Assembly (NCBI RefSeq): GCF_034347425.1
Contig: NZ_CP133779.1
Location: forward strand, 1,488,001-1,552,000
DNA from: Undibacterium sp. CCC3.4
GTDB lineage: Bacteria; Pseudomonadota; Gammaproteobacteria; Burkholderiales; Burkholderiaceae_D
DNA: 64,000 nucleotides
Direction: 5' to 3'
The notes under the pieces were generated by a model. That model had not been told where the DNA came from. It saw only the letters and a program-made list of their open reading frames with translations, and made no database searches. The number at the start of each line of letters is the position of its first letter. Position 1 is the first letter of the stretch. The position numbers and the translations under genes were made by a program. Positions 28,565 through 38,112 of this stretch are shown piece after piece.

Positions 28565-29851
28565 ATGTCCAGCGCTCACCACTCCTCCTTCCCTCGTTCT
28601 GAGCCCCATCGTGTGATTGTCATCGGCGGCGGACCGGCCGGCCTGATGGCGGCAGAAGTGCTGGCCGCCGCCGGTGTCGCAGTCGATGTGTATGACGCGA
28701 TGGCCAGTGTCGGGCGGAAGTTTTTGCTGGCGGGAAAAGGCGGTATGAATCTGACCCATGGCGAAGCTTGGCCGGCTTTCATCGGCCGTTACGGCGCGCG
28801 CGCCGCCGCCTTGCACGACATAATCAAAGATTTTGACCCCAGCGCGCTGCGTGCCTGGGCCTTGGCACTCGGGGTGGAAACCTTTGTCGGCAGTTCCGGT
28901 CGCGTGTTTCCGGTCGATATGAAGGCGGCCCCGCTGCTGCGGGCGTGGTTACATGCCTTGCGTAGTGATCAAGTGCGCTTCCACATGCGCCATCGTTGGA
29001 CCGGCGCTGGTGCTGCTGGTCAAGGTTGGGAATTTACCAGTACGAACGGCCCGGTACACGCGCAAGCCGATGCGGTGGTGCTGGCATTGGGCGGCGGCAG
29101 TTGGGCACGGCTGGGCTCGGATGGCGCCTGGGTGCCGTGGCTGCAGCAACGTGGTGTTGAGGTGTCGCCATTGGTCGCGGCAAATTGTGGTTTTGATACT
29201 GTTTGGACTCCATTTTTCCAACAAAATTTTGCTGGTCAGCCAGTATTGACCGTGGCCGCCCGCACAGCGGCTGGCGCGGCCCCCATGCGCCAAGGGCAGT
29301 TCGTGATCACCGAAGGGGGTGTCGAGGGCAGCCTGATCTATGCTTTGTCGTCTGCTTTGCGTCAACAGTTGGTGCAAAACGGCTATGCCGTGCTCGAACT
29401 GGATTTATTGCCGGACAAGAGCGCAGAACGGCTGGCCGCCGAACTCGTCTCTGGCCGTGGCGCGCGTTCGCTGAGCACACACTTGCGCAGTAAATTGGGC
29501 TTAGATCGTTTGAAAATCGCCTTATTGCATGAGGTTTTGACACCGGAACAAATGCGCATTCCAGCCGTGCTAGCCCAGACCATCAAAGCATTACCCTTGC
29601 GTTTGCACGCCACCCGCCCGCTCGATGAGGCGATCAGCAGTGCCGGCGGCGTTTGCTTTGAAGCGCTCGATGAGACCCTGATGCTACGCGCCTGCCCCGG
29701 GGTATTTTGTGCCGGTGAAATGCTCGATTGGGAAGCGCCGACCGGTGGATATTTATTGACAGCCAGCATGGCCAGCGGTCGTCAAGCCGCACGTGGGGTG
29801 CTAAATTGGCTTCATATCAATAAAAAAGCAAGTTCTTTGCCGACAGAATGA
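28565..29851 (+). CDS. HI0933-type NAD(P)/FAD-dependent flavoprotein (TIGR03862-like)
   Basis: 428 residues. The N-terminal FAD-binding Rossmann motif is VIVIGGGPAGLMAAEVLAAAG, then VGRKFLLAGKGGMNLTHGE, the family hallmark. The C-terminal FCAGEMLDWEAPTGGYLLTASMASGRQAA closes the FAD site. These proteins are related to BaiN/RdsA reductases; the electron acceptor is not established. It is a stand-alone gene, 86 bp after the binding protein gene. Confidence 0.87.
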   Translation: MSSAHHSSFPRSEPHRVIVIGGGPAGLMAAEVLAAAGVAVDVYDAMASVGRKFLLAGKGGMNLTHGEAWPAFIGRYGARAAALHDIIKDFDPSALRAWALALGVETFVGSSGRVFPVDMKAAPLLRAWLHALRSDQVRFHMRHRWTGAGAAGQGWEFTSTNGPVHAQADAVVLALGGGSWARLGSDGAWVPWLQQRGVEVSPLVAANCGFDTVWTPFFQQNFAGQPVLTVAARTAAGAAPMRQGQFVITEGGVEGSLIYALSSALRQQLVQNGYAVLELDLLPDKSAERLAAELVSGRGARSLSTHLRSKLGLDRLKIALLHEVLTPEQMRIPAVLAQTIKALPLRLHATRPLDEAISSAGGVCFEALDETLMLRACPGVFCAGEMLDWEAPTGGYLLTASMASGRQAARGVLNWLHINKKASSLPTE

Positions 29852-29934
29852 AGTTTGCCTCAGGAAATGGTTACAATCAGTTTTTAATCTGGGTTTCAAA
29901 GTCATGACGGTATCCACCGGTTTCGTGTATTTTT

Positions 29935-30258
29935 ATGAGTGAAAGTGCCCCCCTGCGCCTGAAAGTGGCGTGGCGCGCCGCGATACAGGTTGCTGTTGGA
30001 AAAATTGTACCTGCAAAAGTTGTTAATTTTTCTGTTGCTGGTATTCAGTTGCAAACCAGTGTCATGCTCAAAGAGAAACAAACTTATCAAATGATGATGG
30101 AAGTGCCTAGCCCTAAAGATGCCTCGGCACGTACCCAAGTCGTGTGCAAAGCAACCTGTATTTATACGATTTTGAGCGGCAGTGAGTACCGTGCCGGGAT
30201 GAAATATTTTGATGTGCCGACCGAGCACGCCGCCCTGTTAGCTAATTGGCAGGCTTAA
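29935..30258 (+). CDS. PilZ-domain protein (c-di-GMP binding candidate)
   Basis: 107 residues forming one PilZ-like beta-barrel: WRAAIQVAVGKIVPAKVVNFSVAGIQLQ includes the (D/N)xSxxG-type motif as NFSVAG. The RxxxR half of the usual c-di-GMP motif is not clear before it, so binding is uncertain. A diguanylate cyclase lies at 38-39.6 kb but is not linked in an operon. Confidence 0.72.
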   Translation: MSESAPLRLKVAWRAAIQVAVGKIVPAKVVNFSVAGIQLQTSVMLKEKQTYQMMMEVPSPKDASARTQVVCKATCIYTILSGSEYRAGMKYFDVPTEHAALLANWQA

Positions 30259-30271
30259 CCATGGAAACAGC

Positions 30272-30484
30272 ATGAGTATTTTGTACGATTATGATCCCGA
30301 TGCGCTCGCCGATGACGCGCGCCCGACCATCCCCTCGCCCTGTATAGGCGTGTGCCGTATGGATGAGAAAAAAGCTTGGTGCGCCGGCTGTTTTCGTACC
30401 ATCGATGAGCTCAAAGCCTGGGGCAGCGCGAATGACGATAGCAAACGCCATATCTGGCGTGAAGTTAAACAACGCATGTTTTAA
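30272..30484 (+). CDS. DUF1289 small cysteine-motif protein
   Basis: 70 residues. SPCIGVCRMDEKKAWCAGCFRTIDE shows the conserved four-cysteine pattern of DUF1289 (C-x3-C-x8-C-x2-C), probably binding a metal. C-terminal KRHIWREVKQRM also fits. Function unknown for the family. The gene lies between PilZ and an MBL hydrolase with short gaps (13 and 5 bp), so the three may be one transcript. Confidence 0.85.
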   Translation: MSILYDYDPDALADDARPTIPSPCIGVCRMDEKKAWCAGCFRTIDELKAWGSANDDSKRHIWREVKQRMF

Positions 30485-30489
30485 CGCCG

Positions 30490-31419
30490 GTGTCGACGTC
30501 ACGCAGCAGCGTACCCGATTTGCCGCCTGGCATGCAGGTATGGGAACGCGGCTGGCTCTCTTCCAACAACATCCTGTTCCTGTCTGAGCACAGCTGCGCT
30601 CTGGTTGACAGCGCCTATCTCAGTCATGCGCCGCAAACGCTGGCCTTGCTCGAACATGCTTTGCAGGGGCGTCAACTCGACTTGCTGGTGAATACGCACC
30701 TACATTCCGATCACTGCGGTGGCAATGCTATTGTGCAACAGCGCTATGGATGCCGAACCCTGATTCCGGCCGCAGAGTTAGCCGCGGTGCAAAATTGGGA
30801 TCAGGCGGCGCTATCGTTTACCGCCACCGGTCAGCAATGCGCACGCTTTTGCGCCGATGCCGGTATCGCCGCCGGCGATCAGTTATTGCTCGGCGATATG
30901 CTCTGGGATGTCCTCGCTGCCCCCGGTCATGACGCGCATGCCTTGATTTTTTATCAAGCGCAACAGCGCTTGTTGATCTCTGCCGATGCCCTGTGGGAAA
31001 ATGGTTTCGGCGTTATTTTTCCTGAACTCGAAGGCCAATCCGGTTTCGCCGAACAGGCGGCGATTTTGGAAGTGATCCGTACGCTCGATGTGCGTCTGGT
31101 TATTCCCGGCCATGGACCGGTATTTACCGATGTGACAGCGGCGCTGGCGCGGGCTGAGCAGCGCCTGGCTTACCTGGAAGCCGATCCGAAACGCAACGCC
31201 CTCAATGCCCTCAAGGTAATGCTGGCGTTTCTCTTGCTCGAGCGACGCCGGCTTGATTTTCCTTTGATCCTCAATTTTCTGCACCAATGCCGCAGCATGC
31301 AAGCGGCCTTGCACTTGCTGGGTCTGTCACCGGATATGGCACTGCCGCTCTTGGTCGCGCAATTGCTGCGCGCCGGTGTTGCCGTTGCCGATGGTCAGTG
31401 TCTCGTCAGCAGTGTTTGA
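30490..31419 (+). CDS. MBL-fold metallo-hydrolase
   Basis: 309 residues if translation begins at GTG 30490; an internal ATG at 30532 would give 295. The metal site is NTHLHSDHCGG (HxHxDH), then a His in LAAPGHDAH, an Asp in LISADALWENG and a His in VIPGHGPVF. A helical C-terminal domain of about 80 residues follows. It belongs to the hydrolase/glyoxalase II-like branch; substrate unknown. It ends 4 bp from the convergent enoyl-CoA hydratase gene. Confidence 0.82.
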   Translation: MSTSRSSVPDLPPGMQVWERGWLSSNNILFLSEHSCALVDSAYLSHAPQTLALLEHALQGRQLDLLVNTHLHSDHCGGNAIVQQRYGCRTLIPAAELAAVQNWDQAALSFTATGQQCARFCADAGIAAGDQLLLGDMLWDVLAAPGHDAHALIFYQAQQRLLISADALWENGFGVIFPELEGQSGFAEQAAILEVIRTLDVRLVIPGHGPVFTDVTAALARAEQRLAYLEADPKRNALNALKVMLAFLLLERRRLDFPLILNFLHQCRSMQAALHLLGLSPDMALPLLVAQLLRAGVAVADGQCLVSSV

Positions 31420-31423
31420 GTTC

Positions 31424-32278
31424 TTATTTGAGTTGGTAATCGGACTGACTTAAAGCCTGCAAGGCGGGCAGATCGGCATACTGCGCGGGCCGGCCTTGCT
31501 GTTTGGCCATAAAGGCTTCCAATAGATTACTGCTTTGCCATATCCCCGATTGTAACCAGCCCATTTGTTGCAAGGCATCATGGGTCGAGTGATCGCGGGC
31601 GTAATGAATCGCTTGTTTACTGCCCCAAATTGCCAGCGGTGGTTTGGCGGCGATTTCCTTGGCCATCTGCATGGCTGCGCTCAGCATCGCGGCCTGATCA
31701 GCGAAGACTTCATTGACCAGACCCACCGCGAGTGCGCGCGCGGCCGGCAAACGCCGCCCGGTGTAGGCCATTTCATGCACGATGCCTTCCGGTATCAGCT
31801 TGGGCAAACGTTGCAAGGTGCCGAGATCGGCGGTCATGCCGATATTAATTTCTTGGATACAGAAAAAAGCATCGCTGCTGGCCAGACGTATATCGGCAGC
31901 GCAAATCAGATCGACGCCACCGCCTATGCAGCCGCCATGAATAGCGGCAATGACTGGCATGCGCAAGGCCTCAATTTGATTGAAGCTCGCTTGCATTTCT
32001 TGTAGCAACAAAGCGATGTTGGCGCGCCCGACCGCCTGCTGATCATCGAGGCTCATGCTGCCGCTGGTAAACACATCGAGCGCCATGCCGGCGGTGAAAT
32101 GTTTACCACTCGATGAAATCACCAGAACCCGTGCGCTCGCCTGGCGCTGCAGGGTGTCGAGAATGCTGCTCAGTTCGCGGAAAAATACCGGCTGCATGGT
32201 ATTGAATTCGGCGCCACGTTTGAAATGCAGATGGGCGATTTTTTCTTCTATGCTCAAATCGAAACACTGGTAAGTCAT
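31424..32278 (-). CDS. Enoyl-CoA hydratase/isomerase family, dienoyl-CoA isomerase-like
   Basis: 284 residues, crotonase fold. The oxyanion loop is GKHFTAGMALDVF. The segment IHGGCIGGGVDLICAADIR, with INIGMTADLGTLQRLPKLI, closely resembles delta3,5-delta2,4-dienoyl-CoA isomerases, where an acidic residue in the A-D-x-G-T-L-Q-R region is catalytic. A role in unsaturated fatty-acid oxidation is therefore likely. It is monocistronic and divergent from the nitronate monooxygenase gene over 117 bp. Confidence 0.83.
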   Translation of the reverse strand: MTYQCFDLSIEEKIAHLHFKRGAEFNTMQPVFFRELSSILDTLQRQASARVLVISSSGKHFTAGMALDVFTSGSMSLDDQQAVGRANIALLLQEMQASFNQIEALRMPVIAAIHGGCIGGGVDLICAADIRLASSDAFFCIQEINIGMTADLGTLQRLPKLIPEGIVHEMAYTGRRLPAARALAVGLVNEVFADQAAMLSAAMQMAKEIAAKPPLAIWGSKQAIHYARDHSTHDALQQMGWLQSGIWQSSNLLEAFMAKQQGRPAQYADLPALQALSQSDYQLK

Positions 32279-32395
32279 GTGCTTGCTTTCTCACTGAAAG
32301 TGGGCAGCGCGGCGGCCGCAAAAGTTTTCTGCTACCATCATAACAGGCATTGATACCGCCTGAACCCCTACTCAACCCGTCACCGGAACGCTTTC

Positions 32396-33367
32396 ATGAC
32401 ACTACGCTTGCCGCCAGTATTGCAAAATTTGACCATCCCGGTAATCGCTTCACCCATGTTCATCGCCAGCGGACCCAAGCTGGTAGCGGCGCAATGTAAA
32501 GCCGGCATCGTCGGTTCATTTCCAGCCTTGAATGCGCGCCCGGCCGAGTTGCTCGACAGTTGGCTCAGTGGTCTGGAACAGGAATTGGCCAGCTTTGCTG
32601 CCGAACATCCTGGCGCACGGGTCGGACCGATTGCGGTTAACCAAATCGTCCATCAATCCAATGACCGGCTGGCACATGATGTCGAGGTCTGTGTACGTCA
32701 TCGCGTACCTATCATTATTTCCTCTCTGCGCGCACCGCCGCAAGAAATGCTGGCGGCGATTCACAGTTACGGCGGCATCGTCTTACATGACGTGATTTCA
32801 ATTCGTCACGCCCACAAGGCGCTCGAAGCCGGGGTCGATGGCTTGATCTTGGTGGCCGCCGGTGCTGGCGGCCATGCCGGTGGCTTATCGCCGTTCGCGC
32901 TGGTCGGTGAAGTGCGCAAATTCTTCGCCGGGCCGGTGGCTTTGTCGGGCTCCATTGCCACGGGCGATGCGATTCTTGCAGCGCAGGCCATGGGTGCTGA
33001 TTTAGCCTATATCGGCTCACGTTGGCTGGCCACGCCGGAAGCAAATGTCGACGAAGGCTATCGTCAAGCTATCCTCGAAGCAACGGCCGCTGACATCGTC
33101 TATACCAACTTGTTTACCGGCGTGCATGGTAATTACTTGCGACAATCGATCATCGCTGCCGGTCTCGATCCGGAAAATTTACCCTTGGCCGACAAGAGCA
33201 AAATGGATTTCGGCAGCGGCAGCGGGAAGCCGGCCAAAGCCTGGCGCGATATCTGGGGTGCCGGGCAAGGGGTAGGCTTGATGGACGATGCCCCAACGGT
33301 CGCCGAGATCGTGGCGCGCTTCGCGGCGGAGTATGCGCGCGCCAAAGCGCGTTTGCTTTCTTTGTAA
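32396..33367 (+). CDS. Nitronate monooxygenase-type FMN oxidoreductase
   Basis: 323 residues, TIM-barrel of the NMO/2-nitropropane dioxygenase family. IPVIASPMFIASGPKLVAAQ at the N-terminus and LVAAGAGGHAGGLSPFALVGEV, with the His of GGHAG, mark the FMN and active-site region; VALSGSIATGDAI binds phosphate. Many members act on nitronates or as NAD(P)H:quinone reductases, so the physiological substrate is open. It diverges from the isomerase gene. Confidence 0.87.
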   Translation: MTLRLPPVLQNLTIPVIASPMFIASGPKLVAAQCKAGIVGSFPALNARPAELLDSWLSGLEQELASFAAEHPGARVGPIAVNQIVHQSNDRLAHDVEVCVRHRVPIIISSLRAPPQEMLAAIHSYGGIVLHDVISIRHAHKALEAGVDGLILVAAGAGGHAGGLSPFALVGEVRKFFAGPVALSGSIATGDAILAAQAMGADLAYIGSRWLATPEANVDEGYRQAILEATAADIVYTNLFTGVHGNYLRQSIIAAGLDPENLPLADKSKMDFGSGSGKPAKAWRDIWGAGQGVGLMDDAPTVAEIVARFAAEYARAKARLLSL

Positions 33368-33458
33368 TTTCTAGCTGGTAACAAAAATACCTATTTTATA
33401 TTCAAGTTTGAAGCCGGATTTGCCGTAACCGGTGTACTTACTCTCATTTGGTTTGACT

Positions 33459-34559
33459 ATGCGCCACTCTTCTCCCCTCTTATTGTCCCTGTTGCTGAGC
33501 TGCTCGGCATTTGCCAACGATAGCAGCTCTTCAGCACCGCCATCCAAGCCGATTAAACAAGCATCGGCCAAAGAAGATAGTGCCGCCTCGGCCTCGTCGT
33601 CGAAAGAGAAGGAGGGGCGCAAATCGGCTGGAAAGGAAGGCAAGGAGAGTAAGGAATCCAAAGAAGCCAAGGATGCCGCTAAAGAAGCCTTGGCGGCCGA
33701 TGAGCTGGCGGCCAAAATTGCCGATCGCTTGGCCGTGTTGCGCAAAGAAAAAGACGATGCCGCCGCGCGTGCGGCGGTGCGGCCGGCACGCAATTACGCG
33801 ATCAAGAAAGTCGAAGCACCGAAAGCTAAAACGCCGGAGATGGAGGCCAATGCCGCACTCGTCGGTGCGCTCGCCAGCCATGAGGCGGCCCATTGGAGTT
33901 ACTTGGGCGAAGGCGCGCCGCTCAATTGGGGCAAGCTCAGCCCGGCCAATGCCAAATGCGACAGCGGCGAGCGGCAGTCGCCGATCGATATCCGCGATGG
34001 CATACGGGTGAATCTCGACCCCATCGCTTTCGACTACAAACCCAGTGGTTTCAATGTGCTCGATAATGGCCACACCATACAAGTCAATGTCGGTGCCGGA
34101 AACTACATCACCGTGATGGGGCGCAATTATGAACTGGTGCAATTCCACTTCCATAAACCTTCGGAAGAACGCGTCAACGGCAAAAATTTTGAAATGGTCG
34201 TGCACTTGGTGCACAAGGATGTCGATGGCAAGTTAGCCGTGGTGGCGGTGTTGCTGGAGCGTGGCAAAGCGCAGAACCTGATACAGCAAGTCTGGAATAA
34301 TCTGCCGCTGGAGAAAAATGATCCGCAAGCTGGCTTAGCGGCACTCGATATCAAGCAAATTTTGCCGTCTAACCATGATTACTATACTTACATGGGTTCC
34401 TTGACGACACCGCCTTGTACCGAGGGTGTGTTGTGGTTAGTCATGAAAGATCCGGTAGAAATTTCGCCGGAACAATTGGCGATTTTCAATCGTCTGTATC
34501 CGATGAATGCGCGGCCGATTCAAAAAAGCGCTGGACGCTTGATCAAAGAATCTAGCTGA
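33459..34559 (+). CDS. Periplasmic alpha-type carbonic anhydrase with a long charged N-terminal region
   Basis: 366 residues from ATG 33459 (a GTG at 33432 would only prefix the signal). Signal peptide with LLLSLLLSCSAFA, cleavage near AFA-ND. Residues about 20-110 are low complexity, rich in Lys, Ala, Ser and Glu (EKEGRKSAGKEGKESKESKE). The catalytic domain begins near WSYLGEGAPLNWGKL: zinc ligands in QFHFHKPSEE and VVHLVHKD, and TTPPCTEGVLW at the end. It interconverts CO2 and bicarbonate in the periplasm. The extended N-terminus is unusual for bacterial alpha enzymes. Confidence 0.92.
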   Translation: MRHSSPLLLSLLLSCSAFANDSSSSAPPSKPIKQASAKEDSAASASSSKEKEGRKSAGKEGKESKESKEAKDAAKEALAADELAAKIADRLAVLRKEKDDAAARAAVRPARNYAIKKVEAPKAKTPEMEANAALVGALASHEAAHWSYLGEGAPLNWGKLSPANAKCDSGERQSPIDIRDGIRVNLDPIAFDYKPSGFNVLDNGHTIQVNVGAGNYITVMGRNYELVQFHFHKPSEERVNGKNFEMVVHLVHKDVDGKLAVVAVLLERGKAQNLIQQVWNNLPLEKNDPQAGLAALDIKQILPSNHDYYTYMGSLTTPPCTEGVLWLVMKDPVEISPEQLAIFNRLYPMNARPIQKSAGRLIKESS

Positions 34560-34663
34560 CCAGCAACAAATACTTATCCATTCTTGTCAACCTTGCGCCC
34601 CGTTGAACGGTTAACTGTGTATACCGTCGCATTTGCGGCGGTGGAATGGATAAGGAGTTCATC

Positions 34664-34849
34664 ATGCGTGTTATTTTCAGTGCTGTGTTTGCCGTCGTGC
34701 TGGTCGCGGCGAGTACCAGCGGTTGCGCCGTGTATGTGCCGGGGCCACGGCTGGCGGGACCGGTGTACGTGGCACCGGCTTGGGCTTATGCTTATGACCG
34801 TGGTTACGACCATGGTTACGGCGGCGAGCATCATCACCGCCACTGGTGA
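34664..34849 (+). CDS. Small exported protein or lipoprotein with a His/Tyr-rich tail
   Basis: 61 residues from ATG 34664, six bases after AAGGAG. The N-terminus is a signal sequence (VIFSAVFAVVLVAAS) ending in TSGC, an imperfect lipobox, so it may be lipid-anchored. The mature part is short, with GP repeats, YDRGYDHGYGG and a terminal HHHRHW that could bind metal. Not recognised as a named family. It stands alone between carbonic anhydrase and a convergent chemoreceptor gene. Confidence 0.65.
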   Translation: MRVIFSAVFAVVLVAASTSGCAVYVPGPRLAGPVYVAPAWAYAYDRGYDHGYGGEHHHRHW

Positions 34850-34856
34850 GCCGGCG

Positions 34857-36410
34857 CTAAGCTCGCAAACGAAAGCGACTGACCACGAGTAATAAGGCAT
34901 CGGCTTGCTGTCCCAATGAGACGGCCGCGGCACCGGCGGCTTCGACCAAAGCAGCGTTGTGCTGGGTAATTTGATCGATATCGTGCACCGATAAATTGAC
35001 GGCTTCAATCCCGACGCTTTGTGCGCGGCTGGCGCGGCTGATCTCGGCCATGATGGCCGTGACACCGGTAATGCTGGTGACGATTTCCTGCATGGTCGTG
35101 CCAGCCTCATCGACGAGTTGGCTGCCTGCATCAACCCTTTCCACCGAGTCACCGATCAGGTGCTTGATTTCTTTGGCGGCACTGGCTGAACGTTGCGCCA
35201 AAGTGCGGACTTCCGCCGCTACCACCGCAAATCCACGCCCTTGTTCGCCGGCGCGCGCCGCTTCGACCGCCGCATTCAAAGCCAAAATATTGGTTTGAAA
35301 GGCGATACCGTCGATGACCCCGATAATGTCGACGATTTTTTTCGAGGAAGCATTGATCGCACTCATGGTCTCGACCACTTGATTCACCACTTGACCACCC
35401 TTCACCGCCACCTCGGCTGCCGTCAGCGCCAAGCCATTAGCTTGGCTTGCATGCGCGGCATTTTCTTGCACCGCCTGCGTCAGAGTCGTCATCGCTTGCG
35501 TCGTGTGTTCGAGCGCGGCCGTTTGCTGTTCGGTACGACTGGCCAGATCGAGATTGCCGCTGGCAATCTGACTCGATGCCGCGGCGATCGCATCGGTGCC
35601 GCTACGTACCTCAGTAACAATATCAGCGATGCTGTCACGCATGCTTTTCAATGCATGCAACATGCTTTTCTCATCATCGACGCGCAGGGCGATGGTCTCA
35701 TTCAAATTGCCGGCAGAAATTTGATCGGCCAGTCGTATCGCATAACTCGGTTCACCGCCCAGTTGTTGGCGGATACTCTTGCTGATGAGAATCGCAATCA
35801 CACTACCGAGCGCTATCGCCAGCGCGCCTAAAACGGCTAACATCATTTGTGCCGTATGCGATTGTGCCAGCATGGCCAGCGAGGAAGCTTCGATGGCGCT
35901 GCTTTGATAGAGCGACAGGGTTTTGATGCTGGCGACATAATCATTGAGCGCCGGTTCCAGCTGCTTGCTCATCAGTATATGTACTTGGTCAGGCTGCTGC
36001 TTCTTTTCTTCGAAGATGCGCGTGCGTGCCGCCAGATAAATTTTTCTTTGCGCGCCGATGGCCATAAATAAGCGCTTTTCTTCGGCATTGTTGTCGAATG
36101 CCTGCAGTGCCAGTTGAATTTCGCTGATGCGCGCACTGGTTTGTTTGATCAATGCCTCGACTTGTTGTTGACGCAGCGGATCGTTCGATTCGACCACCAG
36201 CATGGTGCGGGCACCATTGAGGTTGGTGCTGGCCGACCATTCAGAGAACAGATTTTCTTTTTTAATCATATCGTTGACGATATGCTCCACCTCTTTGTTT
36301 ACCGTATCCAAGCGCAGCACCGCGATGCCAACTATGAGCAACAGTAACAGCAGAACCAGAGAAAAACCGAGCGACAAGCGCGCGCTTACTTTGAGTGCAG
36401 AGAGATGCAT
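34857..36410 (-). CDS. Methyl-accepting chemotaxis protein
   Basis: 517 residues from the ATG complementary to 36408-36410. TM1 is [15 protein letters not shown], a periplasmic four-helix sensor of about 155 residues follows, and TM2 lies near [19 protein letters not shown]. Then come a HAMP segment and the cytoplasmic coiled-coil with the invariant tip [23 protein letters not shown] and [16 protein letters not shown]. It ends VVSRFRLRA without the NWETF-like CheR/CheB tether. The start is 12-16 bases after GTAGGAG; a TTG at 36464 would add 18 residues. No other chemotaxis gene is near. Confidence 0.9.
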   Translation of the reverse strand: MHLSALKVSARLSLGFSLVLLLLLLIVGIAVLRLDTVNKEVEHIVNDMIKKENLFSEWSASTNLNGARTMLVVESNDPLRQQQVEALIKQTSARISEIQLALQAFDNNAEEKRLFMAIGAQRKIYLAARTRIFEEKKQQPDQVHILMSKQLEPALNDYVASIKTLSLYQSSAIEASSLAMLAQSHTAQMMLAVLGALAIALGSVIAILISKSIRQQLGGEPSYAIRLADQISAGNLNETIALRVDDEKSMLHALKSMRDSIADIVTEVRSGTDAIAAASSQIASGNLDLASRTEQQTAALEHTTQAMTTLTQAVQENAAHASQANGLALTAAEVAVKGGQVVNQVVETMSAINASSKKIVDIIGVIDGIAFQTNILALNAAVEAARAGEQGRGFAVVAAEVRTLAQRSASAAKEIKHLIGDSVERVDAGSQLVDEAGTTMQEIVTSITGVTAIMAEISRASRAQSVGIEAVNLSVHDIDQITQHNAALVEAAGAAAVSLGQQADALLLVVSRFRLRA

Positions 36411-36577
36411 AATAGGGGAACTCCTACGAGTTTCTTGCCAGTAAGTGTGACGATTATTCGACAATACAACAAAAATAAACCAGCGCGGTATATTTTTTTT
36501 ACGCTAAGCAACATTTAATCCGTTCATCTTGGGCACGCAGACTGGCATACAATGCAAGCCCGAGAAGGAAGGCCAAA

Positions 36578-37267
36578 ATGGATAGTGATACGCCAGCAAG
36601 ATTTTCCAATACGATATGGGCCGGCTTACTGACGCCCGAGCAACGCCGTAAGGTGGAAGCCGATGTCATTGAACGCTTCATACCGGCCGGTGGCTATGCC
36701 TGCCGTAAGGGCGACAAAGTCGAGTATTGGATGGGGGCGCTCGATGGTTTCTTGAAGATGAGCAGCGTTTCACCGGAAGGAAAGACCGTGACCTTCAGTT
36801 GCATGTTGGCCGGCGGTTGGTTCGGCGAGGGCTCCTTACTGAAGAGTGAGCCCCGACGTTATGACGTCATGGCTTTGCGCGACACCCACGTTGCGTATAT
36901 GCCAAAAGCCACCTTCAATTACTTACTCGATCACAGCATTGCTTTCAATCGCTTCATGCTCAATCAATTGAATGAGCGTTTGGGCTTGTTCATTTCCTTG
37001 CTCGAATATGAACGCATGCTCGATCCCGATACCCGCGTCGCGCGCTGTTTGGCCGCGATGTTCCATCCTTACCTCAATCCAGGTGCTGGTATGCAACTAT
37101 TGATCTCGCAAGAAGAAATCGGCTATATCGCCAGCGTGTCGCGACAACGCGCCAATCAGGCGCTGCAATTACTGGAAAAGCAAAATTTACTGGCCATCGA
37201 TTATCGTGGCATCACCATCCTCGACCTGCCCGGTTTGCGCAGCTTTCCCGATAAGGCGGCGGCATGA
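36578..37267 (+). CDS. Crp/Fnr-family transcriptional regulator
   Basis: 229 residues. Cyclic-nucleotide-binding-like beta roll (about 20-140) with CMLAGGWFGEGSLL, where the GE matches the Crp phosphate loop. A long helix and a C-terminal winged HTH follow, including SQEEIGYIASVSRQRANQALQLLEKQNLL. The N-terminal cysteine cluster of Fnr is absent, so it is not an oxygen sensor of that type. A good AAGGAAGG site precedes ATG 36578. It overlaps the DUF2520 gene by 4 bp. Effector and targets unknown. Confidence 0.87.
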   Translation: MDSDTPARFSNTIWAGLLTPEQRRKVEADVIERFIPAGGYACRKGDKVEYWMGALDGFLKMSSVSPEGKTVTFSCMLAGGWFGEGSLLKSEPRRYDVMALRDTHVAYMPKATFNYLLDHSIAFNRFMLNQLNERLGLFISLLEYERMLDPDTRVARCLAAMFHPYLNPGAGMQLLISQEEIGYIASVSRQRANQALQLLEKQNLLAIDYRGITILDLPGLRSFPDKAAA

Positions 37268-38112
37268 AACGATTGCACATACTCGGTGCCGGTGCGGTAG
37301 GGCGGACTTTAGCGCGGCAATTTCAACAACACCAGGTATTTTCTGTAGAGCAAATACTGAATCGCAGCCAAGCCAGCGCTGAGGCAGCGGCGGCCTTCAT
37401 CGGCGTGACCGCCAGCGCGGCTTTGGCCAACGCCGCGCAATTGCGAACGGCAGAGGTATGGATGTTAAGCGTGGCCGATGACCAAATTGTGCACAGCTGC
37501 GAAATGCTGGCCCAACAAGGCTTGCTCACTCCGCAGAGTGTGGTGTTTCATTGTAGTGGGGCAAAACCTTCGAGCATCTTGGCAGCGGCGGCCGATTGTG
37601 GTGCAGCTATTGCCAGCATCCATCCGGTACGCAGTTTTGCCGATCCGGCGGCGGTCGCGGCCGATTTTGCCGGCACCATTTGCAGCATCGAAGGTGCAGC
37701 GCGCGCCCTGGCCGTGCTGAAACCGGCCTTGCAGCGCATCGGCGCGCAGACAGTGGAGATCCGTGCCGACAGCAAACTGCTGTATCACGCCGGCTCTGTA
37801 TTTGCCAGCAATTACCTGGTCAGCTTGCTGGAAACTGCGATGCGCAGCTATCAAGCCGCTGGGATCAGTGCCGAGATGGCGCAGGCGATGGCGGCACCGC
37901 TAGCCCGACGTGCACTTGAAAATGTGTTTGCGCTCGGCCCGGCAGCGGCGCTGAGCGGGCCGATTGCGCGTGGTGATATGCAGACCGTGGAGCAGCAGCA
38001 AGCCGCGCTCTATGGCTGGGATAGCGTGGCCGGCGAGTTATATCGCGCCTTCACTGCCCCGACGCTGGCGCTGGCGGCACAAAAAGTGCCACCGCCTCAT
38101 TCGGAAAAATAG
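37264..38112 (+). CDS. Rossmann-fold DUF2520 protein
   Basis: 282 residues. N-terminal NAD(P)-binding motif LHILGAGAVGRTLARQF, then VWMLSVADDQIV, FHCSGAKPSSIL and IHPVRSFADP as in DUF2520/Rossmann-like proteins related to 6-phosphogluconate dehydrogenase and pyrroline-carboxylate reductase. The C-terminal helical part (about 150-270) is typical. Enzymatic role unknown. Translation is coupled to the Crp-family regulator; its end overlaps the convergent cyclase gene by 16 bp. Confidence 0.83.
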   Translation: MKRLHILGAGAVGRTLARQFQQHQVFSVEQILNRSQASAEAAAAFIGVTASAALANAAQLRTAEVWMLSVADDQIVHSCEMLAQQGLLTPQSVVFHCSGAKPSSILAAAADCGAAIASIHPVRSFADPAAVAADFAGTICSIEGAARALAVLKPALQRIGAQTVEIRADSKLLYHAGSVFASNYLVSLLETAMRSYQAAGISAEMAQAMAAPLARRALENVFALGPAAALSGPIARGDMQTVEQQQAALYGWDSVAGELYRAFTAPTLALAAQKVPPPHSEK

